The notes: generated by a model not told the origin, from the sequence alone. A DNA stretch of 64,000 bases from Clostridium beijerinckii HUN142 (GCF_000621745.1 NZ_JHXK01000029.1:1-64000), one strand, 5' to 3'; counted from the stretch's first letter, positions 26,986-36,235 are shown. Made by a program: numbers and translations.

Positions 26986-28188
26986 ATGCTTAGTAAGAAA
27001 AGCAAATTATTAATATCATTATTGGTTGTGGGGAGTAGCGTGTTTACAGGCTGTGCAAATTTCAATTCAGCCGAAAAATCATCAACTGTAAAACCAACTT
27101 TTGCAGCTTGGGAGAAAAAAGAAAATGTTTGGCCAGAGTGGGCAGAGCCAAGTACAGTAGATATAGATGAGGATGTGAAATATGCAACTTTCCAATTAAG
27201 ATCTTCCATTGATCTTGGAAGTGCTCACGATAATATTAAACAGCTACGTTATTTAATTGAAAATACAAAGCCATCAGAAGAGACTCCTTCATATTACTAT
27301 TGGATGTATAACCTTGGGGATAGTCTTTTAAAAGTAGGTGAATATAAGTTAGCATACAACTATTTAACAAAAGTGATAGACTTACCAGCTGATACAGTTG
27401 TTAGTGAAACTAGAAAAGACGGTAAGATAGTAAAAAATACAAAGAAAGACTTAAATTTAGATAGTAATGCAAAAATTATGATTTTAAAGATATTAGCAGT
27501 TGAAGGATATGATGAAGAATTTAAAGCTAAGAATAAAGATATTGAATATGATAGCCCAACTGATGCCTCAACAATAGCATTTGCACTTGGAACTTTAGGT
27601 AATAAAGAAGAAGCATATAAGACCTTTGAATTTGCATCAAATCCAGATAACTTTAAGGAAAAGAGCAAATTAAAGACTGCAACTTCAAATGTAGGTTCGG
27701 CAGCTTATGCTTTTTCAAATGGGGATTATGATAAAGTCTTGCAACTAACAGATAAAATAAGTAAGGAAGGTGTTGATAGCAAAAATCCAGCATATTTTGA
27801 AGGTTTTGAAGATAATAACGAGTATGCAATGAGACAATGGAAAGCATCTTTTGCTCAAATTCAAGCTTATAGAGAATTAGCAGAGAAAGCTAAAAGTGGA
27901 CAAGTAGCTGATTTAAAAGATCTTAAGGACGGAGAATATGAGGGCAGTTCAATTAGTTTTATGCAAAGTCCTGTAAATGTTAAAGTCACAGTTAAAGATG
28001 GCAAAGTATCAAATGTAAAAGCTAATCAAGCAACTCCTCAAGATGATAGATCTAATGGAGCTTTTGATATTATTGCAGATAGAATTGTGGAAAAACAATC
28101 TACAGATGTTGATACTATTTCTGGTGCTACTTTATCAAGTGAAGCTGTTAGAATTGGTACTTTAGAAGCATTATTAAAAGCTAAATAA
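26986..28188 (+). CDS. FMN-binding domain lipoprotein
   Basis: A 400-residue lipoprotein: signal peptide with lipobox VFTGC (Cys about residue 22), a central tetratricopeptide-like helical region (about 60-300) and a C-terminal FMN_bind domain (about 315-400). The flavinylation motif DTISGAT places the FMN-carrying threonine near residue 385. It should sit on the outer face of the membrane and relay electrons through covalent FMN. ApbE upstream and the FMN-binding membrane ferredoxin 22 bases downstream fit one electron-transfer chain. Confidence 0.88.
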   Translation: MLSKKSKLLISLLVVGSSVFTGCANFNSAEKSSTVKPTFAAWEKKENVWPEWAEPSTVDIDEDVKYATFQLRSSIDLGSAHDNIKQLRYLIENTKPSEETPSYYYWMYNLGDSLLKVGEYKLAYNYLTKVIDLPADTVVSETRKDGKIVKNTKKDLNLDSNAKIMILKILAVEGYDEEFKAKNKDIEYDSPTDASTIAFALGTLGNKEEAYKTFEFASNPDNFKEKSKLKTATSNVGSAAYAFSNGDYDKVLQLTDKISKEGVDSKNPAYFEGFEDNNEYAMRQWKASFAQIQAYRELAEKAKSGQVADLKDLKDGEYEGSSISFMQSPVNVKVTVKDGKVSNVKANQATPQDDRSNGAFDIIADRIVEKQSTDVDTISGATLSSEAVRIGTLEALLKAK

Positions 28189-28209
28189 TTAGAAAGTTGG
28201 AGAAATAAC

Positions 28210-29304
28210 TTGAAAATAAATGTAAAAAAAATCGGAATAAGAAAGATAATTCAATTAATAGCAGCACTCCCATTAACTATAATGCTTATAAATAATTTTA
28301 GCTATAGTGCCACTATATTAGTGATAATAGCGGCAATTTGTGGCTCCTTTTATTGCGGATATTTGTGTCCTTTTGGTTTACTACAAGAGTTATCTTCTGC
28401 AGTAGGAAAGAAGCTCAAAATAAAAAAGAAAACAATCCCAGATAAACTTGATAAGATATTGAGATTGCTTAGATATGTACTATTTATTTTAGTAACTTTT
28501 TTCTCTATAGGTTTTATAAGTTCTTTATTAAAATTTGATGCGAGATCTAATTTGTTTTTAATTCTAACAGGTAAACCAGCTAAAATTATTATGTTTGTAA
28601 GTATTTTAGGATTTGCCGCTTTATCTTTATTTTATAATAAAATTTTCTGTAAATATTTTTGTATTCAAGGAGCAAAATATGGACTAGCTAGTTCTTTGAG
28701 GTTGTTTACAATAAAAAGAGATACAAACTCCTGCATTAATTGTAAGCGCTGCGATAAAGCATGTGATATGAATATTAAAATATCTACCTGCAATAAGACA
28801 GTTAACTCGCTTAATTGCATAAACTGCTTTGAATGTATTAAAAATTGTCCTAAAAAAAATACCCTTACATATGGGATGGTTGAAGGTAAAACACGTAATA
28901 TAAAAATTGCCTGCTCTCTGGGTGTATTAGTGGTGTTTTTTTGTATAAATCAATACAGGCAGCAGACTAACATAAAATCAGAAGAAGCAGTAGTAAAAGA
29001 AGAAACAACTGCGCCAAAAAAAGGAGAAGCTGATAATTCTGTATATTATGTTGGTAACAGCGCTGGGTATAAGGGCAATATAAAAGTTAGGGTAGGAGTT
29101 AGTGATGGCAAGATTACTAAAGTATCTGTACTAGAGCAGCAGGATGACTGGGATTATTACAGTAAAGCCAAAAAGGGTGTAATAAATGAAATTTTAGAAA
29201 AACAATCTACAGATGTTGATGTTGTTTCAGGTGCTACATATTCATCTAAAGGTATAATTGGTGCAGTAAAAGATGCTCTTGAAAATAAAGTAGTAGCTGA
29301 ATAA
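28210..29304 (+). CDS. NapH/NosR-like membrane 4Fe-4S protein with FMN-binding domain
   Basis: A 364-residue protein. The N-terminal half is polytopic, with the NapH-type motif CGYLCPFGLLQE and a second KYFCIQGAKYG. Two 4Fe-4S clusters follow (CINCKRCDKACDM and CINCFECIKNCPKK), then one more helix and a C-terminal extracytoplasmic FMN_bind domain with the flavinylation motif DVVSGATYSS. This arrangement can carry electrons from cytoplasmic donors across the membrane to external flavins. The start is a TTG with GGAG upstream, an uncommon choice. It forms an operon with the lipoprotein. Confidence 0.87.
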   Translation: MKINVKKIGIRKIIQLIAALPLTIMLINNFSYSATILVIIAAICGSFYCGYLCPFGLLQELSSAVGKKLKIKKKTIPDKLDKILRLLRYVLFILVTFFSIGFISSLLKFDARSNLFLILTGKPAKIIMFVSILGFAALSLFYNKIFCKYFCIQGAKYGLASSLRLFTIKRDTNSCINCKRCDKACDMNIKISTCNKTVNSLNCINCFECIKNCPKKNTLTYGMVEGKTRNIKIACSLGVLVVFFCINQYRQQTNIKSEEAVVKEETTAPKKGEADNSVYYVGNSAGYKGNIKVRVGVSDGKITKVSVLEQQDDWDYYSKAKKGVINEILEKQSTDVDVVSGATYSSKGIIGAVKDALENKVVAE

Positions 29305-29393
29305 TTTCTTATAAGTTAATAAAAAGATCATATTCTTATGTTTAGAAGATCAATAATTAGATAGAATGTGGTAATGAATAAGATATCTAAATT

Positions 29394-29440
29394 AGCGCTG
29401 GCAATAAGCAGTAAAAGCTTTTGCCAGCGTTATAATTTTA
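29394..29440 (+). terminator. Strong intrinsic terminator
   Basis: GCGCTGGCA pairs with TGCCAGCGT, plus an inner AAGC/GCTT, followed by a T-rich tract. It closes the FMN/ferredoxin operon. Confidence 0.8.
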
Positions 29441-29529
29441 TTTTACTATAATAATTTTTATTTATTTGATAGAAATGAAATGTAATACTCGTATATAGTT
29501 AATGAAGAGCTCTTCAGGAGGTATTATAC

Positions 29530-30087
29530 ATGAAGATAAATGAAGATAATTATGTTAAAGAATTAAAAAATAAAAATCAAAAAGCTCTAGGCTTTATATA
29601 TTCTAAGTATTCAGGTTTAGTTTATAAAGTTGTTTATGACATATTAAACGGCACAGCTGCTAAAGAGGATATTGAAGAATGTGTAAGTGATATTTTTATA
29701 GAAGTTTGGAATAATGCTATAAAATATAATGAAAACATAACAAGTTTTAAAAATTGGATAGTAGCGGTATCGAAATACGAGGCTATAGATTATTTTAGAA
29801 AATTAAGGAGAAAGTACGAAACTGTTGAACTTAATGAAGATGTGATAATTTCAAGTGACAATATAGAAAGTAAAATTATTCAAAATAACAATGTAAAAAC
29901 TGTTTATGAAATTATAAGTAACATGAGTGATGTGGACAAGAAAATATTCATTAAGCGATATTTTTTAGATGAGAGTATTATAAATATTTCAAATCATTTA
30001 AAATTGCCAAGAAGTGTTATAGATAATAGGTTATCTCGAGGCAGAAGAATCATAAAAAATAAATGGAATGAGATAATGGGGAGGTAG
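29530..30087 (+). CDS. ECF-type RNA polymerase sigma factor
   Basis: A 185-residue sigma-70 family factor of the extracytoplasmic-function group. Region 2 is at about residues 20-90 (ALGFIYSKYSGLVYKVVYDIL... SFKNWIVAVSKYEAIDYFRKLRR) and region 4 at about 125-175 (MSDVDKKIFIKRYFLDESII, then NISNHLKLPRSVIDNRLSRGRR). The next gene begins four bases after its stop and encodes a DUF4179 protein with one membrane helix, the usual partner that tethers or inhibits such factors. AGGAGG precedes the ATG. Confidence 0.93.
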   Translation: MKINEDNYVKELKNKNQKALGFIYSKYSGLVYKVVYDILNGTAAKEDIEECVSDIFIEVWNNAIKYNENITSFKNWIVAVSKYEAIDYFRKLRRKYETVELNEDVIISSDNIESKIIQNNNVKTVYEIISNMSDVDKKIFIKRYFLDESIINISNHLKLPRSVIDNRLSRGRRIIKNKWNEIMGR

Positions 30088-30091
30088 TTAA

Positions 30092-31384
30092 ATGAAAAAT
30101 ACAGATATTAATAAAGATGATATCTTTGAATTACTAAACTATGCTGAAATAGATAATAATTATAATGAAGATTTTCAATTAGATAAACTGACTTACAAAC
30201 GAATTGAAAAGAAAATGAAAAAGAAATTATATGCTAAGAGGAGAAAGTTGAAATATTTCGTCTCGGCAATGATGTTTATGTGTTTAGTTATAGCTACTGT
30301 TAATAATATAGCTTTTGCTAATGGAATAGGTGCTCGGATATTTGAAAAATTGATGATTTTACGTAGCGGAAATTATGTGGATTTAGATAAATATACTCAA
30401 AATGTATATTCATATGCAGATGATCAAGGAGTTAGATTTGCGGTAAATAAAGTGATTTCTGATGATAATAACATCATGCTTTCATATATTGTAATTGGCG
30501 ACAAGAACAGAGAAGAGGCCAAAGGAATAGTTAGTGCAAATTTTAAAATTAATGGGGAAGATATCGAACAGAATCAAATTAGTAGCGGTGGAAGTGATGA
30601 AATACTTGGGCAAGGTGTTTTTGAGTTAAAAGCAGAAAATGGAAACTTTTTAGATTCGTTTGAGCTTAATGTAGATGTAGTTTCAATAGGTGATTTGAAA
30701 GGAAGTTGGAAATTAAATTTAATTATAGATAAAAAGCAGGCTTCGAAAGATACAAAAGAATATAATATAAATAAAGATATGGATATTGGTGAAGATAAGA
30801 TTAATATCAAAAAAATAATTACATCCCCATTATCAACAGATATTGAAATAACTGACACATTAGATGGAAAGTATAGATATTTCATATTTGATGATAAAGG
30901 AAATATAATAAAGTATACAGGCTTAAGCAGTTATAGCAATTCAGAGGTAAGTTATGAGAAATTCAAATATTGTAGTCTAATAAATAAAGAGACTAAAGAA
31001 CTAACTTTTTTACCTTATGAAGAGGCCAATGAAGTTGGTGATCCATTAACTTATGACATAAGTAGACTTCCGTTAGAAATACCTCAGGGAAACTCAGGAA
31101 AACTAGTAATAAATAGATTAGAATGGAACAAGGATAATCTTAATATTTATTATACTGCTGATGGAGAAAGAGAATTAATCCAAGCAGAAAACATGTATTT
31201 ATTAGACAGTCAAAATAGAAAGGTATTTGGTGAAAGTGTAGGTTTAGATGAATCAAATCAACATGATTTTATGATAAATTTCAAAGGAGTAAACCAAAAT
31301 ACACAATACAAAATATGCATGAGAAAAATCGAAGATATGTATAAGTTGCATGAAAATTATAAATTTACAGTAGATCTGAAATAG
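30092..31384 (+). CDS. DUF4179 membrane protein, probable anti-sigma factor
   Basis: A 430-residue protein with a cytoplasmic N-terminus (about residues 1-50, acidic then strongly basic KKMKKKLYAKRRKLK), one transmembrane helix (about 51-72) and a long extracytoplasmic DUF4179 domain. Such proteins are encoded directly after ECF sigma factors and likely hold them inactive until an envelope signal is sensed. Spacing of four bases with GGGAGG within the end of the sigma gene suggests coupled translation. Confidence 0.85.
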   Translation: MKNTDINKDDIFELLNYAEIDNNYNEDFQLDKLTYKRIEKKMKKKLYAKRRKLKYFVSAMMFMCLVIATVNNIAFANGIGARIFEKLMILRSGNYVDLDKYTQNVYSYADDQGVRFAVNKVISDDNNIMLSYIVIGDKNREEAKGIVSANFKINGEDIEQNQISSGGSDEILGQGVFELKAENGNFLDSFELNVDVVSIGDLKGSWKLNLIIDKKQASKDTKEYNINKDMDIGEDKINIKKIITSPLSTDIEITDTLDGKYRYFIFDDKGNIIKYTGLSSYSNSEVSYEKFKYCSLINKETKELTFLPYEEANEVGDPLTYDISRLPLEIPQGNSGKLVINRLEWNKDNLNIYYTADGERELIQAENMYLLDSQNRKVFGESVGLDESNQHDFMINFKGVNQNTQYKICMRKIEDMYKLHENYKFTVDLK

Positions 31385-31398
31385 ATCAGATATTTATA

Positions 31399-31583
31399 AA
31401 TTCATTCGCTTCTCGGATAGCAGCAAACAGAACTAGAGACGTAGGATCAGAAGAGCTTAATATAAAAATAATAACTTAGTAATTTATCTAAGTGATTTAG
31501 GAGAACTAAGCCAAGGTGTAAATGGAGAAGCTGAGATTACAGAATATAGCATTATTAAACTAAGATGTTTTGAATTAGATTAA
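31399..31583 (+). pseudogene. Unidentified gene relic after the DUF4179 gene
   Basis: Two coding-like stretches in different frames are readable: NSFASRIAANRTRDVGSEEL followed by NIKIIT and a stop at 31479, and SDLGELSQGVNGEAEITEYS followed by IIKLRCFELD and a stop at 31583. Together they look like pieces of one lost gene. There is no start codon with a binding site. Confidence 0.35.
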
Positions 31584-31595
31584 AAGTGTAAAGAT

Positions 31596-31640
31596 AAGCA
31601 AAAAGGCTCAGGGATTTAACCCTAGAGTCTTTTTGCTTGA
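31596..31640. terminator. Bidirectional terminator
   Basis: AAGCAAAAAGGCTC pairs with GAGTCTTTTTGCTT with an inner GGG/CCC stem. A and T runs inside the arms allow it to serve the plus-strand sigma operon and the minus-strand TetR gene. Confidence 0.75.
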
Positions 31641-31726
31641 GGTTTATAATAATTTAAATTACTGTGTTAAATTTTCTTTTGATAACATATCACCAATTCT
31701 AGGTTTGTAAAATAATTCTTCTTAGG

Positions 31727-32368
31727 CTACTGATGTTTAAAAGAATCTAATAGCATCTCAATTGTGAATTTAATAAATGCTTCCTTGTCTAAACCAAAAT
31801 AATTTGTGTAGGTATTACCTGATAAAGAAAGCATCTGGAAGAAGCTTGTAGCAACAAAAATTGAGGAAAGGGCAAGTGTAGATATTTCTAAATCAGAACG
31901 AATACTTCCATCAGTTTTTCCTTCATGAAACATCTTAATTAGTTCCTCAAACAAGCATTTATCTAAATCAGTAAATTTGTCACGATAAGGAATATTAATC
32001 CCTTCAGAATTTGATTTTATAACTCCACACGTATTTGTTAATTGCACCATTTCAGGAGAATTACAAAAATAATTATAATAAGCATAGTAAGATAAACGTA
32101 TTTTTTCAAAGCCTGTATTCCCTTTTTGGCTTTCACTTTGTATCATCTTAAAAAGATTCTTATGGCCTCGTAATGAAACTGCAAAGAATAGGTCTTCTTT
32201 GCAGGTGAAATATCTGTAAATTGTCCTCTTAGTAAACTCACATTCTTTAGCTAGATTATCCATTGACACTTTTTCAAATCCATATTTACAAAATAGATCT
32301 TCAGCTACAGATACTATAATATTTTCACGTTCTAATCGTTCTTTTTCTTGTCTTGTTAATTCCTTCAA
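31727..32368 (-). CDS. TetR/AcrR family transcriptional regulator
   Basis: A 213-residue TetR protein. The N-terminal HTH is at about residues 28-55 (VSMDNLAKECEFTKRTIYRYFTCKEDLFFA). I place the start at the TTG at 32368, which gives MKELTRQEKERLERENI preceded by GGGAGAG; longer versions up to 32449 would add an implausible aromatic-rich extension that runs into the operator. It is divergent from the EFR1 gene at 32559, and repeated GTATACT boxes lie between the two. Confidence 0.85.
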   Translation of the reverse strand: MKELTRQEKERLERENIIVSVAEDLFCKYGFEKVSMDNLAKECEFTKRTIYRYFTCKEDLFFAVSLRGHKNLFKMIQSESQKGNTGFEKIRLSYYAYYNYFCNSPEMVQLTNTCGVIKSNSEGINIPYRDKFTDLDKCLFEELIKMFHEGKTDGSIRSDLEISTLALSSIFVATSFFQMLSLSGNTYTNYFGLDKEAFIKFTIEMLLDSFKHQ

Positions 32369-32410
32369 AAAACATCTCTCCCATCTATTGACAAAGAAAT
32401 AGGTAAAAAA

Positions 32411-32447
32411 GTATACTGGTGGTATATTAGTATACTGATAGTATACC
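32411..32447. promoter_or_regulatory. Tandem GTATAC operator array
   Basis: Four boxes, GTATACT, GTATATT, GTATACT and GTATACC, are spaced 11, 8 and 11 bases apart in the divergent TetR/EFR1 spacer. They form overlapping inverted repeats typical of TetR binding sites and resemble the GACAGTATACTGTC site at 13155. Confidence 0.65.
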
Positions 32448-32558
32448 AACTTGTATGGATTTTATCAAGCAATCAGAAGCAAATGGAAGGGCAAAATAAA
32501 GAAAAGATATCAGATTTAAAAATGTAAAAAGAAAAAATGGTAAGGAGGTTATTAGAAT

Positions 32559-33425
32559 ATGAAATCAGTTATAATTTATTATTTTTCAGGAACAGGTAAT
32601 ACGGAACTTGTTGCTAACATGGTTAAAGAAGGATTTATGAATTACAAATACAAAGTTAGTGTAGTGAAAATTGAAGATGTTCTAAAGAAAAATCTTGAAA
32701 TAGAAGTTGAGAAATATGATTTGGTTGGAATTGGATGTCAAGTTATTGGATTTGGTATGCCTAATATAGTATATAAGTTTATTAATAGTATGCCTAAAGT
32801 ATTGCACAAAAAGATGTTTATTTTTAGAACAGCAGGTGGTGTGGTACCAATTAATTATAATTCCTCAAGGCCAATAATAAGAAAACTTTCGAAAAAAGGA
32901 TATGAAGTTTTCTATGAGAGGATATTCTCTATAAGCAGCAATTGGATAGATAAATTTGATGATGCAATTATTAAAAAACTCTATGAGGCAACAACTAAAA
33001 AGGTAGATATCATGTGCAAAGAAGTTATTAACGGTGAAAGTCGAATACTTAAAACAGGAATTGGTCTTAAGGCGCTTATGATAGGAGTTATGTCAATAAC
33101 TCGATGGATATTTCCTTTGCTTGGAAAAGATTTAAGTGCTAACGAATCATGCACTCATTGTGGACTTTGCATAAGCAATTGTCCAACTAGAAATATATAT
33201 GAGAGTAATGGTAAAATTAGATTTAAGTTTTCTTGCTGCAGTTGCATGCGATGTGTTTACTCTTGTCCTAAAATGGCTATTAACTATAGAGTTTTTACTT
33301 TTTTTCGTATATCAGATGGATATAACATAAAAAAAATTCTTGGACAACCACTTAATGAAAGAAAAATAAATAGCAAAAGGGTTCCTCGATTTTACTATAA
33401 TTATATTAGCAATGACACGATGTAA
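32559..33425 (+). CDS. EFR1-type flavodoxin-ferredoxin fusion protein
   Basis: A 288-residue protein with an N-terminal flavodoxin domain (phosphate loop FSGTGNTE at residues 8-15) and a C-terminal 2x4Fe-4S ferredoxin domain (CTHCGLCISNCPTRN and CCSCMRCVYSCPKMA, about residues 205-250). The EFR1 family is thought to shuttle electrons in anaerobes, but specific partners are unknown. A strong AAGGAGG precedes the ATG. Likely under control of the divergent TetR regulator. Confidence 0.9.
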   Translation: MKSVIIYYFSGTGNTELVANMVKEGFMNYKYKVSVVKIEDVLKKNLEIEVEKYDLVGIGCQVIGFGMPNIVYKFINSMPKVLHKKMFIFRTAGGVVPINYNSSRPIIRKLSKKGYEVFYERIFSISSNWIDKFDDAIIKKLYEATTKKVDIMCKEVINGESRILKTGIGLKALMIGVMSITRWIFPLLGKDLSANESCTHCGLCISNCPTRNIYESNGKIRFKFSCCSCMRCVYSCPKMAINYRVFTFFRISDGYNIKKILGQPLNERKINSKRVPRFYYNYISNDTM

Positions 33426-33507
33426 CTTTAATAATTCAAGTGGACATCATCATATAGAGATAGTTAAATTTGATTACAAGTGAATAATAGGATGAAATAT
33501 ACTTTAT

Positions 33508-33538
33508 AATCAGTGTTACATGGTAATAAGCACTGATT
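33508..33538 (+). terminator. Weak hairpin after the EFR1 gene
   Basis: AATCAGTG pairs exactly with CACTGATT around a 15-base loop; there is no T run. Confidence 0.4.
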
Positions 33539-33564
33539 CCAAATAGAAACAATCCAGAAGCACT

Positions 33565-33850
33565 ACTGTATTCTAATATTCTTTACCATAAATATGGTGA
33601 AGGATATACATTCTAAGCAATATTTATTCTTAAGAATACTAGAATATATATTCTTAAGAATATGCTTAAATAATACGGGGTGAAGGCTATAGAATTAAGA
33701 AAACATAGATTTTTATGTTAATTAAAATAGTAAAACAAATCTTAATATCAGCAGAGAAAGGTTTTAATAGAATAATAAATTTATAGAGCGTGTTCTTAAA
33801 TGATTAAAGTGGAATTAAAGAATTGAGAAGACCTTTATAAAAAAACATAT
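33565..33850 (+). repeat. Dispersed repeat, family B copy 2
   Basis: Diverged copy of 10195-10500 in the same orientation. It contains the palindromes ATTCTTAAGAAT twice, ACTAGAATATATATTCTTA, GCTTAAATAATACGGGG, GCAGAGAAAGGTTTTAAT and GAGCGTGTTCTTAAATGATT. Neither copy encodes an intact protein. Confidence 0.6.
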
Positions 33851-33889
33851 ATAGAATAATTTAAAGACATTTTATAAGTAAAATAGAGT

Positions 33890-33924
33890 AAAAAAAATTA
33901 TAGATGGATTTATCCATCTATAAT
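33890..33924 (-). terminator. Intrinsic terminator for the permease-prefix pseudogene
   Basis: On the minus strand ATTATAGATGGA and TCCATCTATAAT form a perfect 12-bp stem with a 4-base loop followed by eight T. It lies about 43 bases after the end of the pseudogene. Confidence 0.8.
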
Positions 33925-33966
33925 TATGGCAAATATAAGAATTGCTGAAAAGTTATATCATTTTTA

Positions 33967-34801
33967 CTAATACTCAAATTTACGAAAACTTAGTTTATTA
34001 TAGATGTTAAATCCTAGCCATAATACAAAAAGCGTTCCGCCTATAATAATTAGATAAAGTGAATTCTTATAGTTAAAAGTAGCAGTAGAATAATCTAAAG
34101 AGGAGTATACTATCCTGCTTGAATAATTTTCAACATACTTATAAATAGATTCCTTATATTCATATTGTACAGCCCATTTCTTATTGGTTGCTACAACTGT
34201 TGAGCGGGGAAGTTAATTGCTGCGCATCATTAGGATATATTATTTGAGCCATTTTGATATTAAATGGATATCTATAAGTACCATTAATATTTAGAGTACT
34301 ATCTTTTTCAATTGCTTTCTGTATTTGAGAATTATCTTCAATCTTAAATAAAGCAATGTAATTAATGTAATTATACTTTTGGACTATTTCTTCTATTTTT
34401 AACTTATTCTCTTCTGTAATAGTATCGCTGTCTTTAACAATGTCTAATATTCCTTGTGTTAATATCTTTTGCTCTTTTTGAAATTTTAGATCCCTTTGAG
34501 ACATAAAAATATAAGAAGTTACTCCGATTAACAAGAAAACTATAGCGGAGATTAAAATGAATCAAATAAATTTCTTTTGTTTATGAAATAAATTTAATAA
34601 TCCAGTGTTGATTATTTTAATTTCACCAAATCTTTCATATGCAATTCTGAGACTTTCTTCTTCAGTTCTACCTTCTTTTTTCAACTCTTTAACCGTTTCA
34701 ATAAGATGAGCTTTCATTTCTTCCTTAAAGCCGCTTATTTCTTCTAAATTTCCATCAACCCCTTTATAAAGAGAATCTACAAATTGATCAATACTCTTCA
34801 T
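33967..34801 (-). pseudogene. Permease-prefix-domain membrane protein, broken by a stop and a frameshift
   Basis: Minus-strand pieces line up as one gene. The first 79 codons (34562-34801; MKSIDQFVDSLYKGVDGNLE, then EESLRIAYERFGEI) are the cytoplasmic prefix domain, ending KKFI and a TGA at 34562-34564. The same frame continues as FILISAIVFLLIGVTSYIF, a membrane helix, to 34181. A frameshift in a C run near 34207 then leads to STVVATNKKWAVQYEYKES and a second helix, SLYLIIIGGTLFVLWLGF, ending at 33967. TGA probably replaces a Trp codon. The intact family pairs with the PadR regulator encoded just upstream. Confidence 0.75.
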
Positions 34802-34804
34802 CTA

Positions 34805-35146
34805 CTAAATTCCTCCCAAAAATTTATTCATTATATTGTTTAATAAAGACCACTCGTCCTTCTTTTTATGTAAATATTCTTTGCCAATAGGTGTGATTTT
34901 GTAGTACTTACGTCTGCCTCCACCACTTTCATTATCATCCCAGTAAGATTCTAAATAACTGTTTTTTTCAAGTCTTTTTAAAGATAAATATAAAGTTCCT
35001 TCTTTTATTTCAAAAGTTTGATCACTAATTTCTCTTGCTTTCTTTATCAATTCGTAACCATACATAGGTGTATCATTAAGTAGAGCTATTAAAATGGTAT
35101 CTATGCATCCTTTCAGGACTTCTTTATCAATCTCCAATATATTCAC
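34805..35146 (-). CDS. PadR family transcriptional regulator
   Basis: A 113-residue PadR-type winged-helix regulator. The core has MYGYELIKKAREISDQTFEI, GTLYLSLKRLEKNSYLESYW and GGGRRKYYKITPIGKEYL, the family's diagnostic blocks. AGGAGG precedes the start. It ends three bases before the permease-prefix pseudogene, the usual gene pair in Firmicutes for sensing envelope stress or drugs. The regulator appears intact although its partner is broken. Confidence 0.92.
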   Translation of the reverse strand: MNILEIDKEVLKGCIDTILIALLNDTPMYGYELIKKAREISDQTFEIKEGTLYLSLKRLEKNSYLESYWDDNESGGGRRKYYKITPIGKEYLHKKKDEWSLLNNIMNKFLGGI

Positions 35147-35389
35147 CTCCTAAACGCACTATAACATTAAATACACTATAACACTGACTACTCTATAATG
35201 CAAGGTATGGTGAAAAAAGATTCATATATTTTCATTACTAATAAATTATAGGAGAAGTTTATTAAGAAATCTTCAGGTTTAAATACTGAATTCAAAATGG
35301 AGAATGACAATTTTAAAAGAATTTGACTAAATGATAGTTAAGGTTTAATCAAAGATTTATTATATTCTGCGTGAATTCTACGAAAGGTA

Positions 35390-35460
35390 ATGTTAAAAAA
35401 TGTTATAATAGAAATGAAATTACAGCATGTTTATAAGATCTGCTGTTGGGCGTATATCAT
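35390..35460 (+). repeat. Promoter-leader repeat, family D copy 1
   Basis: TGTTAAAAAATGTTATAATAG followed by AAAT...AATTACAG, a GTTTATAAGATCTGCT block and GGGCGTAT. It matches 54986-55065 over about 70 bases with changes. TATAAT is at 35404-35409. Both copies precede a gene by 90-160 bases, so this looks like a duplicated promoter module. Confidence 0.5.
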
Positions 35461-35497
35461 GAGCAAAGTATAAATATGACGGAACTGAGAGGGAGTT

Positions 35498-36193
35498 ATG
35501 AATAGATTAGAGTTTTTAGGAAGAGGATCAGGTTATCACATTAAAGAAGGAAATACTGCTGCCTATATAAGAAAAAATGAAACATTTTTACTAATAGATT
35601 GTGGTGAAACTGTATTTAAAAGGATTTTGGAAAAAGAATTACTTGAAGGAATTAAAGAAATACATGTATTAATCACCCATATGCATTCAGATCATATTGG
35701 TTCATTAGGTGGATTTATAGGATTCTGCTATTGGAAATATAAAATAGTGACTAAGGTTTATTTTAATGAAAAAGAAAAAATAAGTATGTTTTTAGAACTT
35801 CTCGGATTAAAAGAAGGTGAGAGTTTTATTGTGGATAATGCTGATAATAAGAGAATTGACTCATTGGAATTGAAATTTTCAGCATCGATAACTAAGCATG
35901 TCAAGACATTGAATACTTATTCTTACAAAGTGGAGTTTGATAAAGGAAACGATATTTTTTATAGTGGAGATACATATGAGACAAACTTTGATTTAATTCC
36001 TTATCTAGAGTCGGGAAATTTAGTTTATCATGATGCATGTCTTAATGAAGAGAATGTACACACTTCATTAAGAGTTTTGGGTAAAAATATTCCTATCAAA
36101 TATAGAAATCAAGTTTATTGTATTCATATTGATGGAGAAAATTTTATTGAGGAAGCACAGAAACAAGGTTTTAATGTAGTTGACCTAGTATAA
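35498..36193 (+). CDS. MBL-fold metallo-hydrolase
   Basis: A 231-residue metallo-beta-lactamase-fold protein. The metal-binding motif HMHSDHIG (HxHxDH) is at about residues 63-70; further ligands are in the KHVK..., YSGDTYETN and IHID segments. The short, single-domain form with the SGDT motif resembles RNase Z/ElaC-like and phosphodiesterase-like members, but the RNase Z exosite is missing, so the substrate is open. GAGAGGGAG precedes the ATG. Confidence 0.88.
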   Translation: MNRLEFLGRGSGYHIKEGNTAAYIRKNETFLLIDCGETVFKRILEKELLEGIKEIHVLITHMHSDHIGSLGGFIGFCYWKYKIVTKVYFNEKEKISMFLELLGLKEGESFIVDNADNKRIDSLELKFSASITKHVKTLNTYSYKVEFDKGNDIFYSGDTYETNFDLIPYLESGNLVYHDACLNEENVHTSLRVLGKNIPIKYRNQVYCIHIDGENFIEEAQKQGFNVVDLV

Positions 36194-36235
36194 CCTAGGA
36201 AGAGTTATAGGAATTATAAAATATATTTGTATGAA

